Source of the DNA: Streptomyces bluensis
GTDB taxonomy: Bacteria > Actinomycetota > Actinomycetes > Streptomycetales > Streptomycetaceae
NCBI RefSeq assembly: GCF_014650715.1
Contig: NZ_BMVM01000003.1
Span: 248,001 to 312,000, forward strand
Reading direction: 5' to 3'
DNA: 64,000 bases
This document shows positions 7,979-17,097 of this stretch, one piece after another; the first letter of the stretch is position 1; each line of letters opens with the position of its first letter. Below the pieces are notes generated by a model. It did no database searches, was not told the origin of the DNA, and worked only from the letters and a program-made list of their open reading frames with translations. The position numbers and the translations under genes were made by a program.

Positions 7979-9022
7979 TCAGATCGTCGCCGTGTCGATC
8001 ACGAACCGGTACCGCACGTCACTCGACAGCACCCGCTCGTACGCGGTGTTGATCTCGGAGGCCTCGATCAGCTCGATCTCGGCGCCCAGGCCGTGCTCGG
8101 CGCAGAAGTCCAGCATCTCCTGGGTCTCGCGGATGCCGCCGATGCCGGAGCCCGCGAGGGTCTTGCGGCCGCCGATCACGGAGAACAGGTTGAGCGCGAC
8201 GGGCTCCTCGGGCGCGCCCACGTTCACGAAGGCGCCGTCCGTCTTCAGCAGGGACAGGAAGGCGTCCAGGTCCAGCGGGGCGGACACGGTGGACAGGATC
8301 AGGTCGAAGGAGCCGCGCAGCTCCTCGAAGGTCTTCGGGTCGCTGGTCGCGTAGTAGTGGTCGGCGCCCAGCCGCAGTCCGTCGTCCTGCTTGCGCAGGG
8401 ACTGGGAGAGGACCGTCACCTCGGCGCCCAGCGCGTGCGCGATCTTGACGCCCATGTGGCCGAGGCCGCCGAAGCCGAGGACGGCGACCTTCTTGCCGGG
8501 GCCCGCGTTCCAGTGCTTCAGCGGGGAGTACGTGGTGATGCCCGCGCACAGCAGGGGCGCGGCCACGTCCAGCGCGAGCCCGTCGGGGATGCGTACGACG
8601 AAGGACTCGTCAACGACGATCTTGTGGGAGTAGCCACCGTAGGTGGGCTCCCCGTCCTTGCCGATGCCGTTGTACGTCGGAATGTTGCCCTTGAGGCAGT
8701 ACTGCTCCAGGCCGGCCTCGCAGTTCTCGCACTCACGGCAGGAGTCGACCATGCAGCCGACGCCCACGCGGTCGCCGACCTGGTACTTGGTCACGCCGGA
8801 GCCGACCTCGGAGACGATGCCGGCGATCTCGTGCCCGGGCACCATGGGGAATATGGCCTCGCCCCACCCCTCGCGGGCCTGGTGGATGTCCGAGTGGCAG
8901 ATGCCGGCGAACTTGATGTCGATCAGTACGTCGAACTCACCGACCTCGCGGCGCTCGATCGTGGTGCGCTCCAGCGGAGCCTTGGCTGCGGGGGCGGCGT
9001 ATGCGGCGACAGTGGTGGTCAT
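7979..9022 (-). CDS. Zinc-dependent NAD(P) alcohol dehydrogenase
   Basis: 347-aa medium-chain dehydrogenase. [20 protein letters not shown] and GHEIAGIV carry the catalytic Cys-His-Glu zinc ligands. [19 protein letters not shown] supplies the four structural-zinc cysteines. [21 protein letters not shown] is the Rossmann nucleotide site. It most resembles the YahK/AdhC-like (cinnamyl-alcohol-dehydrogenase) branch, which acts on broad aldehydes with NADPH. A regulator gene lies divergent 188 bp away and may sense its substrate. Confidence 0.9.
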   Translation of the reverse strand: MTTTVAAYAAPAAKAPLERTTIERREVGEFDVLIDIKFAGICHSDIHQAREGWGEAIFPMVPGHEIAGIVSEVGSGVTKYQVGDRVGVGCMVDSCRECENCEAGLEQYCLKGNIPTYNGIGKDGEPTYGGYSHKIVVDESFVVRIPDGLALDVAAPLLCAGITTYSPLKHWNAGPGKKVAVLGFGGLGHMGVKIAHALGAEVTVLSQSLRKQDDGLRLGADHYYATSDPKTFEELRGSFDLILSTVSAPLDLDAFLSLLKTDGAFVNVGAPEEPVALNLFSVIGGRKTLAGSGIGGIRETQEMLDFCAEHGLGAEIELIEASEINTAYERVLSSDVRYRFVIDTATI

Positions 9023-9183
9023 GCCGGGGGTTCTCCTAGGAAACAGCGGAGGGTGATCCTGCTAGGGCTCCCGGCCTGCCTTCGGGCCGGGGGCGATTTC
9101 AGCCTGCCTCAGCCGCCAGGGTTCGCCCAGGTCACGGCTTTGCGTACGACCGCTGGTCCTACCACTGGCGGGGTCAGGCTCAT

Positions 9184-9195
9184 GGTCGTACGACC
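9184..9195. promoter_or_regulatory. GGTCGTACGACC palindrome in divergent intergenic region
   Basis: A perfect 12-bp palindrome 15 bp before the regulator ATG. The ten-base half CGTACGACCG (9187-9196) occurs again at 9143-9152, 44 bp upstream. Two related sites between the dehydrogenase and the regulator suggest an operator for the divergent pair. Confidence 0.4.
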
Positions 9196-9210
9196 GTGAA
9201 TACTTGAGGC

Positions 9211-10173
9211 ATGGACGAAAAGCCCGAAGCCAGGCCGGTCGGCGCCCAGGAGTCCCCTGGCGACGCCGGCGGCACCCTGGACCGGCGGGCCGAGCTCAGC
9301 GAGTTCCTGCGGACCCGGCGTGCCCGGCTGAAGCCGGAGGACGTGGGGCTGCCGGACTTCGGCCGGCACCGTCGCGTGCCTGGGCTGCGCCGTGAGGAGC
9401 TGGCGCAGCTGGCGGGCGTCTCGGTGGCGTACTACACGCGGCTGGAGCAGGGCAACGGGCGCAACGTGTCGGCGGAGGTGCTCGACGCCATCGCACGCGC
9501 CCTGCGGCTGAGCGACGCCGAGCACGCCCACCTGACGCATCTCGCGAAGCCGAAGGCGCACAAGAAGAAGGCGTCGGCGCCGTCGCAGCAGGTGCGCAGC
9601 TCGCTGCGGCAGCTGCTGGACACGCTGGACGGTATCCCCGCGTACATCACGGGGCGCCGCTCGGACATCCTCGTGTGGAACCGGATGGCGGCGGCCGTCT
9701 TCGGGGACTGGTCCGAGCTGCCCGCCCAGGAGCGGAACTGGGCGCGGCTGGTGTTCCTGCGGCCCGAGTACCGCGAGCTGTTCGTGGAGTGGGACGGCAA
9801 GGCGGCCGACATGGTGAGCTATCTGCGCATGGACGCGGGCTGCCATCCGGACGACCCGCGGCTGTCCGCGCTGGTCGGGGAACTCTCGGTGAAGAGCCAG
9901 GAGTTCCGGCGGCTGTGGGCCACGCACGATGTCAAGGAGAAGGGCCACGGGGTGAAGCGGCTGCGGCATCCGCTGGTCGGCGAGCTCACCCTGTTCTTCG
10001 AGACATTCCGGCTGCCCGACGACAGCGAACAGTCTCTGATCACGTACTACGCGGAGCCGGGCTCACCGTCGGCGGAGGCGCTGCGCTTGCTGGCGAGTTG
10101 GGGAACGGACGCGCGGGCCTCCGGCCGGGGCGCGTCCGCTCTTGGGCGCCCCGCTGTCGGCGGAGCGGAGTAG
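9211..10173 (+). CDS. HTH regulator with MmyB-like ligand-binding domain
   Basis: 320 aa. The N-terminal XRE helix-turn-helix contains the signature RRVPGLRREELAQLAGVSVAYYTRLEQG. The rest is the MmyB-type (PAS-like) domain, with AYITGRRSDILVWNRMAAAVFGDW and the WARLVFLRPEYRELFVEWDG block. In this family the regulators are usually divergent from an oxidoreductase or efflux gene, and here the neighbour is the zinc alcohol dehydrogenase. The start is ATG 9211; a shortly upstream TTGAGG is a weak ribosome site. Confidence 0.88.
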   Translation: MDEKPEARPVGAQESPGDAGGTLDRRAELSEFLRTRRARLKPEDVGLPDFGRHRRVPGLRREELAQLAGVSVAYYTRLEQGNGRNVSAEVLDAIARALRLSDAEHAHLTHLAKPKAHKKKASAPSQQVRSSLRQLLDTLDGIPAYITGRRSDILVWNRMAAAVFGDWSELPAQERNWARLVFLRPEYRELFVEWDGKAADMVSYLRMDAGCHPDDPRLSALVGELSVKSQEFRRLWATHDVKEKGHGVKRLRHPLVGELTLFFETFRLPDDSEQSLITYYAEPGSPSAEALRLLASWGTDARASGRGASALGRPAVGGAE

Positions 10174-10251
10174 TCGCTGCCGGCGGGCCCGTTCGTAGTC
10201 GACGCACTGCGGTGCCGCCGCCAGCAGGGCGGCGGCCTTGGCGTAGGCGGT

Positions 10252-10467
10252 TCAGCCGACCAGCCCGTCCGCCTTGAGTGTCGCGACGAACGGGGCCCAG
10301 GCGCGGGCGGCGAGGAGGAGGGCGGGGCCGTCGGGGGCCTTGGAGTCACGTACGGGGATCAGGCCGGGGATGTTGTCGGCGACTTCGACACAGTGACCGC
10401 CGTCGCCGTTGCTGTAGCTGCTCTTGAGCCAGCGCACGTCACTCAAGTCGATCTGGAAACTTGCCAT
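10252..10467 (-). CDS. DUF397 small protein (WhiJ/XRE partner)
   Basis: 71 aa from ATG 10467 (MASFQIDLSDVRWLKSSYSN). It contains the DUF397 signature W.KSSYSNGDGGHCVEVAD followed by IPVRDSKAPDGPALLLAARAW. ATG 10467 has AGAGGA upstream; ATG 10494 would add nine residues and overlap the regulator gene further. It overlaps the 3' end of the XRE-DUF5753 gene by 29 bp, an order seen repeatedly in Streptomyces. Such pairs have been proposed to be regulatory or toxin-antitoxin-like (Scr1 type). Confidence 0.85.
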   Translation of the reverse strand: MASFQIDLSDVRWLKSSYSNGDGGHCVEVADNIPGLIPVRDSKAPDGPALLLAARAWAPFVATLKADGLVG

Positions 10468-11299
10468 TTCGGTAGTCCTCTGCTGCTTGCTCAATGAGCT
10501 TCAGGGATGCGTCTGGAGGAAGAGCGGCAGCCCTGAGTCGACCGTACGCCTTCGCATACTGCCTCACGAGACCCGGATCATCGATCAACTGGCCGCTGTA
10601 CATCCCCTCGGTGTACATCACCGGCGGGGCATCGGCAAAGGTCATGAACCTCGTCGTACCCATCATGAACGGATGCGCCCCTGCGTTCCGCGGAAGGATC
10701 TGCGGAAAGGAACGGCGTCGGCGCGCCACCTCCGCGATGTGGGCGAGCTGATCAGCCATGTCGTCGGGCGCAATGATCGGCTGGCGGAGAATTGACTCGT
10801 GCAGAACGAGCCAGTTCTCGGGTGCCTGCTGGTCTTCGAAGAGCCATGCTCGCTTCCGGCGGGCCGCGATCTTCGCGTCCACCGTTGCCTCTGAGTCAGT
10901 TGGGTGTGCTGCCAGCACAACGGCCTCGATGTACGGCTCCAGTTGTAGCGGCCCTGGGATCAAGGCCGGGTCCCACTCCTCGATGTCCAGCGCCCGCTCC
11001 TCCATCTCCACGACGTCGACGAAGTAGTCAGCATGGGCTCCCAGCCGCGCCCTCCGCACATCCTCACAGTTCCGCTCAAAGTAGCCGTCCGTCTTCAGGA
11101 CCTCATCCACATGCCGCGCCAGATCCAGCGGCATCCGCCGCTCCCCGCGTTCGATGTCGCTCAAGTGCGACTTGCCGTAGAAGCTGCCCGCGACCAGTTG
11201 CTCCAGGGAGAGCCGTGCGGCCTCCCGTTGCCACCTCAACTCCTTGCCGTAGAAGGTCGGGACGCTCATCGAGCCGTCGATGTCCTTGCGTCGTGCCAT
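10439..11299 (-). CDS. XRE regulator with DUF5753 (WhiJ-like, Scr1-type)
   Basis: 286 aa. The N-terminal XRE domain includes YGKELRWQREAARLSLEQL and YGKSHLSDIERGERRMP; the remainder is DUF5753, including DPALIPGPLQLEPYIEAVV and ENWLVLHESILRQPI. This is the WhiJ-like class of Streptomyces developmental regulators, which work with a DUF397 protein (encoded next, overlapping) and often an AbaA-like ATPase (the divergent HATPase gene 176 bp away). The target sites are unknown. Confidence 0.88.
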   Translation of the reverse strand: MARRKDIDGSMSVPTFYGKELRWQREAARLSLEQLVAGSFYGKSHLSDIERGERRMPLDLARHVDEVLKTDGYFERNCEDVRRARLGAHADYFVDVVEMEERALDIEEWDPALIPGPLQLEPYIEAVVLAAHPTDSEATVDAKIAARRKRAWLFEDQQAPENWLVLHESILRQPIIAPDDMADQLAHIAEVARRRRSFPQILPRNAGAHPFMMGTTRFMTFADAPPVMYTEGMYSGQLIDDPGLVRQYAKAYGRLRAAALPPDASLKLIEQAAEDYRNGKFPDRLE

Positions 11300-11430
11300 T
11301 GCTCACCGCCGTGGGGGTCTGTGCGGCCGGACTGTTCCACTTCCACGGTTTCCGCAACGCTCCCCGCCTGGTCCGCAGTTGGGGGCGCGTACGCGAAACC
11401 TCTTTTACGGTACCGGGCTTGACGTCACAG

Positions 11431-11448
11431 TGTGAGTGATTCATCACA
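11431..11448. promoter_or_regulatory. Inverted repeat TGTGA-N8-TCACA between regulator and HATPase genes
   Basis: TGTGAGTGATTCATCACA has five-base arms and overlaps a second short inverted repeat (TCACA-G-TGTGA, 11425-11435). Both lie just before the HATPase GTG (11476). A -35-like TTGACG is at 11419-11424. It is a candidate operator for the WhiJ-like regulator, supported only by position and symmetry. Confidence 0.35.
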
Positions 11449-11475
11449 GAGTGCAACCAGCAAAGGCGTCACACC

Positions 11476-11877
11476 GTGACCTTCGAACTCAGTCTGCTCG
11501 CCGTCCCGAAGTCCGTCCCCGAACTGCGCCACCATCTCCGGCACCACAGCTTCGACGTGCGCCTCTGCGTCAGCGAGTTGGTGACGAACGTCATCGACCA
11601 CGTAGGCGAGGGAACTCCGGTGACCGTCCGCGTCCTGCCCACGGACACCGGCGGCACCCGCGTCGAGGTCACGGACCCCGATCCGCGCGCACTTCCCGTA
11701 CTCCTGCACGCGACCACCATGGACGAATCCGGCCGCGGTCTCGCTCTCCTCGGTGCGTGCGCGCGGCGGTGGGGGGTGGAGGCGGGGGCGGACCGCAAGA
11801 CCGTGTGGTTCGAGTTGACGGCAACGGATCAGGAGTCGAGCTCAGGCGCGTGGCCCCACACCTGTGATCCGCGATGA
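11476..11877 (+). CDS. ATP-binding protein of the anti-sigma-factor kinase type (HATPase_c_2)
   Basis: 133 aa, GTG start. The N box (ELVTNVIDHVGEG) and a glycine-rich lid (DESGRGLALLGACARRWGVE) of the GHKL ATPase fold are clear, with no kinase dimerisation domain. Such stand-alone HATPases are SpoIIAB/RsbW-like or AbaA-like proteins. It is divergent from the XRE-DUF5753/DUF397 pair, the usual third member of WhiJ-like clusters, so it is probably part of the same switch rather than an anti-sigma factor. Confidence 0.8.
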   Translation: MTFELSLLAVPKSVPELRHHLRHHSFDVRLCVSELVTNVIDHVGEGTPVTVRVLPTDTGGTRVEVTDPDPRALPVLLHATTMDESGRGLALLGACARRWGVEAGADRKTVWFELTATDQESSSGAWPHTCDPR

Positions 11878-11961
11878 TCCGCGACAATGCGCGACGCCGA
11901 AGGGGCCGCCGGCCTGTAGCCGACGACCCCTTCGACAACCATTCAGTCATTCAGTGCGAGT

Positions 11962-14900
11962 TCATTTGCCGTAGTAGGCGTTGTAGACCGACACCGTCGC
12001 CTTGTTGCCCTTCTTGTCGGCGATCTTGGCGTGGAACGAGATGCCCTTGCCCTTCGCCGGGTTCTTGACGGTGATCTTGCCGTCCTTGACGGTGACCTTG
12101 GTCCACGTCTGGCCGTAGTCGTACGACACGTACACGTACAGCGACTTGAGGTTGCTGCCCGCGGCCGCGCCCTGGACGGTGACCGGGAAGGTGACCTTCT
12201 TGTTCTCCGGAGCGCGGCTGTAGAGGTCGACCGGTGCGCCGAAGCGGGCCGTCGAGACCGGCAGCTTCGTCCGGGAGCTGGTCTTCTTGGACTTGAACTC
12301 CCAGCTCGTGTCGACCCGCGTGGAGGCCGCGGCCACCTTCACGGACCGCTTGATGGACGTGGTCAGCTTGTACGTGGCCTCACCGGACGGGACCTTGAAC
12401 TCGCCGCCGCCGTCCAGCGCGTCGTCGTTCTCGACGATCTTCGTGCCGTTGCGGTACAGCGTCGACTTCACCGAGGTGTAGAGCGACGCCCCGGCGTGTG
12501 TCTTGCCGTCGGCGAACATCGGCAGGTAGCCGTTGATGGTGTTGCCGTCGCGGGTGATGCCGTACGAGCCGCCGATGCGGGGGCCGAAGACGCCGGTGTT
12601 GAACGTCTTCTCGTAGGTCTGGCCCGCCTTGAACGTCTGCGCGGCACCGAGCGTGTAGCTCGCGTCGATGATGGGCCAGCCGTCCTCGCCGACCCCGCCG
12701 GTCTGCTCGAAGTCGAGGCCCCACTTCACGCCGCCCGTGGCGGACAGGTACAGCGTCCGGGTGCTGGGCAGCTTCTGCTCGATGCCGATGGCGGAGGCGC
12801 CGGAGCCGTCGGGCAGATAGCCCCACGCCGTGACGGAGCCCTTCTTGTCGCTGCTGGAGGCGCCCAGGTTGACCTTCACCGTGGACAGCTCGCTCTTCTT
12901 CCAGTGCTTGGTGTAGCCGGTGGCGAGCTGCTTGACCTTGGCTCCGGTGACAGTGTCGTACTCGGTGTTGGTGCCCTTGGTCCAGTGCCCGTCCCACTGC
13001 TGGTGCAGCGAACCGTCGGTGATCTGCGGACCGAGGTGGGCGCTGCGGAAGCCCTGGAAGGAGTCCAGCCACCAGCCGAACGAGTAGCCGCCGTTCGTCA
13101 CGTCCACCGTGTACTCGCTCAACGCGAACTGGGACTCGGCGCCCGCGTCGGGCACCGTGACGTCGACCGGCTTGGCCTTGCGGGCGTCCAGCGTGATCGT
13201 GGTGTCCTTGGTGAGGGACAGCTTCGGCTGGGCCAGCCAGTCGGCGCCCTTGGTGAAGTCCTCCGGGTCCACGAAGACCCCGGAGTCGAGGATGTAACCA
13301 CCCTTGGGCACACGGACCTTGACGGTGCCGGAGGCGTCGTACGGGGCGTACCACTTCTCCTGGGCGAGGCCGGAGACGCCTGCCAGGTTGATGTTGTAGT
13401 TCACGGCGGGCTTGCCGTCGCGGTCGATCGCCTTGAGCGTGACGGTGTACGACTCCACCTCGCGCTGCACGGCGGCGGCGGTGCGCACGGTCTGGCCGCC
13501 GCCCGTGGCCGTCACGTACGCCGAGTAGGCGCCGTCAACGGTGCCGCCCAGCTTGGTGTTGACCGTCAGGTCGACGGAGGCCGTGCCGCCCGCCGGGACC
13601 TTCACGGTCTTCGCGGCGAGGGTGAAGAAGCCCGCCGGGGCCGCCTGGCCCTTGGGGTTGGTGCCCGCCACGGTCAGGTCGAGGGTGACGTCGTCCTTGC
13701 CGGTGTTCTTGTACGTCACCGGCTTGGTGACGGGCGTGTCGTCGGTGTGCGGCCACTGCTGCGTACCGAACGTCACCGACACGGGGTCGGCGAACACGGT
13801 CTGCTTGAGGGCCTTGTCCACCTGGATCCGGCCCGAACCCTGCTGGAAGGCCGTGTACGCGCCGCCCTTGGCCGATCCCGTGAGGGCGCCCTTGAGGTCG
13901 GCGTACGTCCAGTCCGGGTGCTGCTGCTTCAGGATGGCCGCCGCGCCCGCCACGTGCGGCGTCGCCATGGACGTACCCGAGATCGTCAGGTAGCCGGGCG
14001 GGTTCTCCCCGACCTCCTGCTCGATGACGCTGCCCTTGGCCGAGGCGGCCGTGATGTCCACGCCCGGCGCGGTCACGTCCGGCTTGATCTGGCCGTCGAG
14101 GCCGGGACCGGTGCTGGAGAAGGACGCCAGCTTGTCGTTGTCGTCGACGGCGCCGACGGTGAGCGCGGAGGCCGCGGAGCCCGGGGAGCCGACGGTCTGC
14201 TCGCCGAACTCGCCCTCGTTGCCGGCGGCGATCGCGAAGAGGATGCCCTTCTCCTTGGAGACCTTGTCGACCTCGGCCTCCATCGGGTCCACCTCGGGGG
14301 TGTCGGTCCCGCCCAGGCTGAGGTTGATGACGTCGGCGCCCTGCGCGGCCGCCCACTCGATGCCGGCGATGATGCCGGAGTCGTCACCGGAGCCGGTGTC
14401 GTCGAGGACCTTGCCGTTGAGGATCTTCGCGCCCGGGGCCACGCCCTTGAACTTCCCGCCGGACTTCGCTCCCGTGCCCGCCGCGATCGAGGCGACGTGG
14501 GTGCCGTGGCCGAACTTGTCGCTCGCGTCGGCGGCGCTGGTGAAGTTCTTGGACTCGATCACCTGGTCCTTGAGGTCCGGGTGGGTGCTGTCCACACCGG
14601 TGTCCAGGACGGCGATCCTGGTGCCCTTGCCGTCGTAGCCGGCCGCCCACGCCTTGGGGGCGCCGATCTGGGCTACGGACTTGTCGAGGCTGGCCTTGCG
14701 GACGCCGTCGAGCCAGACGTTGGCGATGCCGGAGGCGGTGGTGCCGTCGGTGTCGGTCACCGCGTTCCACAGCTCGGCCGCGTCGTCCTTCGGCGTGAGG
14801 ACCGCGTCGGCGTTCAGGGTCTTGAGGGTGCGGCGGACGGTGGTGTCACCGGCGTCGCGGACGTCGGCGCGGGCCCCCGTGGCGGCTCCCTTGTAACCGA

Positions 14901-15282
14901 CGATGAGCTTCAGGCCCTTCTTCTGGGCCTTGCGGGTCGCGGACTTGTTCAACTCGGTGATGTCGAACAGCCGCTCGTCCAGCGTGCCGCCGGCTATCAG
15001 GCGGGCCGCGTCGGCCGGTATCACGAGAGTGTGGCCGTCGGCCTTGCGCACCTGGACGGGTATCCCGTCCCGGCCCTTCGCGCGCTCGAAGCCGACGGGG
15101 CGGCCCTTGGCGTCGACCACGACGCGGTCACCGGTGATCAGTGTGATGCGGTGCTTGGCCGAGAAGTCGGCCGCTTTCGAGCCGGTGGCGAGTTCCGGCG
15201 CCGCGGACGCCGGGCTGGTCATACCCGCCGCCAGGGCCACGGCCGCAGCCATGGCGATCGCAGCCGTGCTCGCTCTGTTCAC
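11962..15282 (-). CDS. Secreted subtilisin-family (S8) serine protease, large
   Basis: 1106 aa from GTG 15282. This start places a signal peptide at residues 1-27 (AMAAAVALAAGMTSPASA); an ATG at 15417 would add 45 residues ahead of it. The catalytic triad is intact: Asp227 in RIAVLDTGVDSTHPDL, His262 in GHGTHVASIAAG and Ser438 in SGTSMATPHVAGAAA. Residues about 30-200 are a propeptide-like region. The 650-residue C-terminal part is beta-rich with Gly/Thr/Lys-rich repeats, presumably Ig/Fn3-like substrate- or wall-binding domains, as in other large Streptomyces extracellular subtilases. It is monocistronic, with an exported degradative role. Confidence 0.93.
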   Translation of the reverse strand: MNRASTAAIAMAAAVALAAGMTSPASAAPELATGSKAADFSAKHRITLITGDRVVVDAKGRPVGFERAKGRDGIPVQVRKADGHTLVIPADAARLIAGGTLDERLFDITELNKSATRKAQKKGLKLIVGYKGAATGARADVRDAGDTTVRRTLKTLNADAVLTPKDDAAELWNAVTDTDGTTASGIANVWLDGVRKASLDKSVAQIGAPKAWAAGYDGKGTRIAVLDTGVDSTHPDLKDQVIESKNFTSAADASDKFGHGTHVASIAAGTGAKSGGKFKGVAPGAKILNGKVLDDTGSGDDSGIIAGIEWAAAQGADVINLSLGGTDTPEVDPMEAEVDKVSKEKGILFAIAAGNEGEFGEQTVGSPGSAASALTVGAVDDNDKLASFSSTGPGLDGQIKPDVTAPGVDITAASAKGSVIEQEVGENPPGYLTISGTSMATPHVAGAAAILKQQHPDWTYADLKGALTGSAKGGAYTAFQQGSGRIQVDKALKQTVFADPVSVTFGTQQWPHTDDTPVTKPVTYKNTGKDDVTLDLTVAGTNPKGQAAPAGFFTLAAKTVKVPAGGTASVDLTVNTKLGGTVDGAYSAYVTATGGGQTVRTAAAVQREVESYTVTLKAIDRDGKPAVNYNINLAGVSGLAQEKWYAPYDASGTVKVRVPKGGYILDSGVFVDPEDFTKGADWLAQPKLSLTKDTTITLDARKAKPVDVTVPDAGAESQFALSEYTVDVTNGGYSFGWWLDSFQGFRSAHLGPQITDGSLHQQWDGHWTKGTNTEYDTVTGAKVKQLATGYTKHWKKSELSTVKVNLGASSSDKKGSVTAWGYLPDGSGASAIGIEQKLPSTRTLYLSATGGVKWGLDFEQTGGVGEDGWPIIDASYTLGAAQTFKAGQTYEKTFNTGVFGPRIGGSYGITRDGNTINGYLPMFADGKTHAGASLYTSVKSTLYRNGTKIVENDDALDGGGEFKVPSGEATYKLTTSIKRSVKVAAASTRVDTSWEFKSKKTSSRTKLPVSTARFGAPVDLYSRAPENKKVTFPVTVQGAAAGSNLKSLYVYVSYDYGQTWTKVTVKDGKITVKNPAKGKGISFHAKIADKKGNKATVSVYNAYYGK

Positions 15283-15494
15283 TTGTCTACGCAAATCTCC
15301 CCCTGGAGCTGAGGTCCGGGCGAAGCAACCGTTCGCCCGACCAGGGGACAGCTCGCACACGTATGCGTGCACACCCCCCGGAATACGCAGTATGCCGGGA
15401 GATTGACGCATGCTCAACAGTGGGGCGTCTGTGAACAGTTGACTGGACCGTTCCGCTTACGGCCGGTCAGGGGAGCGGGGGTGTTACGACGAGG

Positions 15495-15535
15495 ACGGCG
15501 GCGGCACGGACCCCCAGGGCCCGTGCCGCCGCCGT
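15495..15535. terminator. Strong hairpin terminator
   Basis: Perfect 15-bp G/C stem (15495-15509 with 15521-15535) and an 11-nt loop, 25 bp downstream of the L,D-transpeptidase stop codon. It separates that gene from the subtilase promoter. Confidence 0.85.
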
Positions 15536-15560
15536 AAGGAGGTGGGTTCGGATGTTCGGC

Positions 15561-16814
15561 TCAGACCGCCGAACCCGCCTTCCACGAAGCCCAGTCCATG
15601 TTCCAGCCGTTCAGGCCGTTGTCGGGCTTGATCGTGGCGTCGCCCGTGTTCTCGACCACGACGACGTCACCGACCATCGAGTTCTTGAAGAACCAGGCAC
15701 CCGGTGTGTTCGGGTCGTTGGCGCCCTTGGTGTCCGAGAGGCCGACACAGCCGTGGCTGGTGTTCACGCTGCCGAAGATCGACTTGGCGCCCCAGTAGTT
15801 GCCGTGGATGAAGGTGCCGGACGTCGACAGACGCATGGCGTGCGGCACGTCCTTGATGTCGTACTCGCCCTTGCCGTCGTCGTCCGTGAAACCGACCGTC
15901 GCACCGTTCATCCGGGTCTCCTTGAACTTCTCGGAGATCACCATCTGGCCCTCGTACGTCTTGTTCTCGGGCGAACCGGCGGAGATCGGGATGGTCTTGA
16001 CGACCTTGCCGTCCTGCGTGACCTTCATCTGCTTGGTCTGGGCGTCGACGACCGAGACCTGGTTGCGGCCGATCTTGAAGGTGACCGTCTTCTGCTGCAC
16101 GCCGTACACACCGTCGGCGCCCTCGATGCCGTCCAGCGCGAGCTTCAGCGTGACGGTCGAGTCCTCCTTCCAGTACTCCTCGGGCCGGAAGTCGAGCCGG
16201 TTCGGGCTGAACCAGTGGCCGACGACCTCCTGGCCGGAGCTGGAGGAGACGGTGATCCCCTTCTGCACGGCGGCCTTGTTCGTGATCGCCTTGTCGAAGT
16301 TGATCGAGACGGGCATGCCGACGCCGACCGTGGAGCCGTCCTCCGGCGTGAAGTAGCCGAGGAAGCTGTTGTCCGGGGAGACGGTGGTGAACGTGGCGTT
16401 CTCGTGGGCCGCGCGGCCCTCGGAGTCCTCGGCGGTGGCCGTGATCTTGTACTGGGTCGCCCGCTCCAGCTGACCGCTCGGCGCCCAGCTCTTCTTGTCC
16501 GCGGATATCTCCCCGGCGACGGCGGTGCCGTCCTCGGTCTTCATCTCGACGGACGTGAGCGTGCCCTTGGCCACGGTGACCTTGGCGGAGCTGTTGATGG
16601 ACGCGTTGTCGGAGCCGTCCTTCGGCGTGATCTTGATCTCGGCGACGGAGGTCTTCTTGGCCGCCGCCTCGTCGGCCTTGGCCTGCGAGGTGTCACCGTT
16701 GCCGGAGTCGGACGCCTTGCTGTCGTCGCCTCCGCTGCACGCAGAGAGCACCAGCACCCCGCCGAGCAGTGCGGACGCGACCGCGAGGCCCTTGCGCCGC
16801 CTACTGTTGGTCAT
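15561..16814 (-). CDS. L,D-transpeptidase lipoprotein (Ig domains plus YkuD)
   Basis: 417 aa. ATG 16814 is preferred over 16829 because GGAG lies nine bases before it. It has a lipobox (VLVLSAC, Cys26 lipidated), a Ser/Asp-rich linker, two Ig-like domains as in mycobacterial Ldt, and a C-terminal YkuD domain with HGNYWGAKSIFG and the catalytic SHGCVGLSD motif. It forms 3-3 cross-links in peptidoglycan at the outer face of the membrane. It stands alone behind a 280-bp upstream region with a palindrome. Confidence 0.93.
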   Translation of the reverse strand: MTNSRRRKGLAVASALLGGVLVLSACSGGDDSKASDSGNGDTSQAKADEAAAKKTSVAEIKITPKDGSDNASINSSAKVTVAKGTLTSVEMKTEDGTAVAGEISADKKSWAPSGQLERATQYKITATAEDSEGRAAHENATFTTVSPDNSFLGYFTPEDGSTVGVGMPVSINFDKAITNKAAVQKGITVSSSSGQEVVGHWFSPNRLDFRPEEYWKEDSTVTLKLALDGIEGADGVYGVQQKTVTFKIGRNQVSVVDAQTKQMKVTQDGKVVKTIPISAGSPENKTYEGQMVISEKFKETRMNGATVGFTDDDGKGEYDIKDVPHAMRLSTSGTFIHGNYWGAKSIFGSVNTSHGCVGLSDTKGANDPNTPGAWFFKNSMVGDVVVVENTGDATIKPDNGLNGWNMDWASWKAGSAV

Positions 16815-16900
16815 CACACGCTTCTCCATCGTTGCCGAATCCCCAAAGCCCAGAGAATTCCCCGTACGAACTCAAACGCCACGACCGGTTCTTCCCGTTC

Positions 16901-16917
16901 CACATCCCCGGGATGTG
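16901..16917. promoter_or_regulatory. 17-bp palindrome upstream of the L,D-transpeptidase gene
   Basis: CACATCCC-C-GGGATGTG has two perfect 8-bp arms, 87 bp upstream of the start codon. Apart from this, the 283 bp between 16815 and 17097 hold no gene. It could be an operator for cell-wall stress control. Confidence 0.4.
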
Positions 16918-17097
16918 TGGGGCACACCACTTTCGGTCCACTCCGGCCGACTGTCTGGTGCTGGGATCCTGTTGCCGAACTCCCACCTTCCGGGCGGACG
17001 GCGGGAGTTCGACGACAGGTGGTCAGTGCGCGTCGTGAGACGACAGAACTCCGGTCAGCGGTTGCCGCCCGAGGCTGTGAATCTCACCTCGCGCCGG

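Noticed and set aside
1..11900. Genomic island or prophage boundary
   Set aside because: The genes look accessory, but no integrase, tRNA, attachment-site repeat or composition break was seen.
12031..15312. 1093-aa open frame on the + strand opposite the subtilase gene
   Set aside because: It mirrors the protease codons, with the composition expected of an antisense shadow in high-GC DNA. The protease has a complete signal peptide and catalytic triad.
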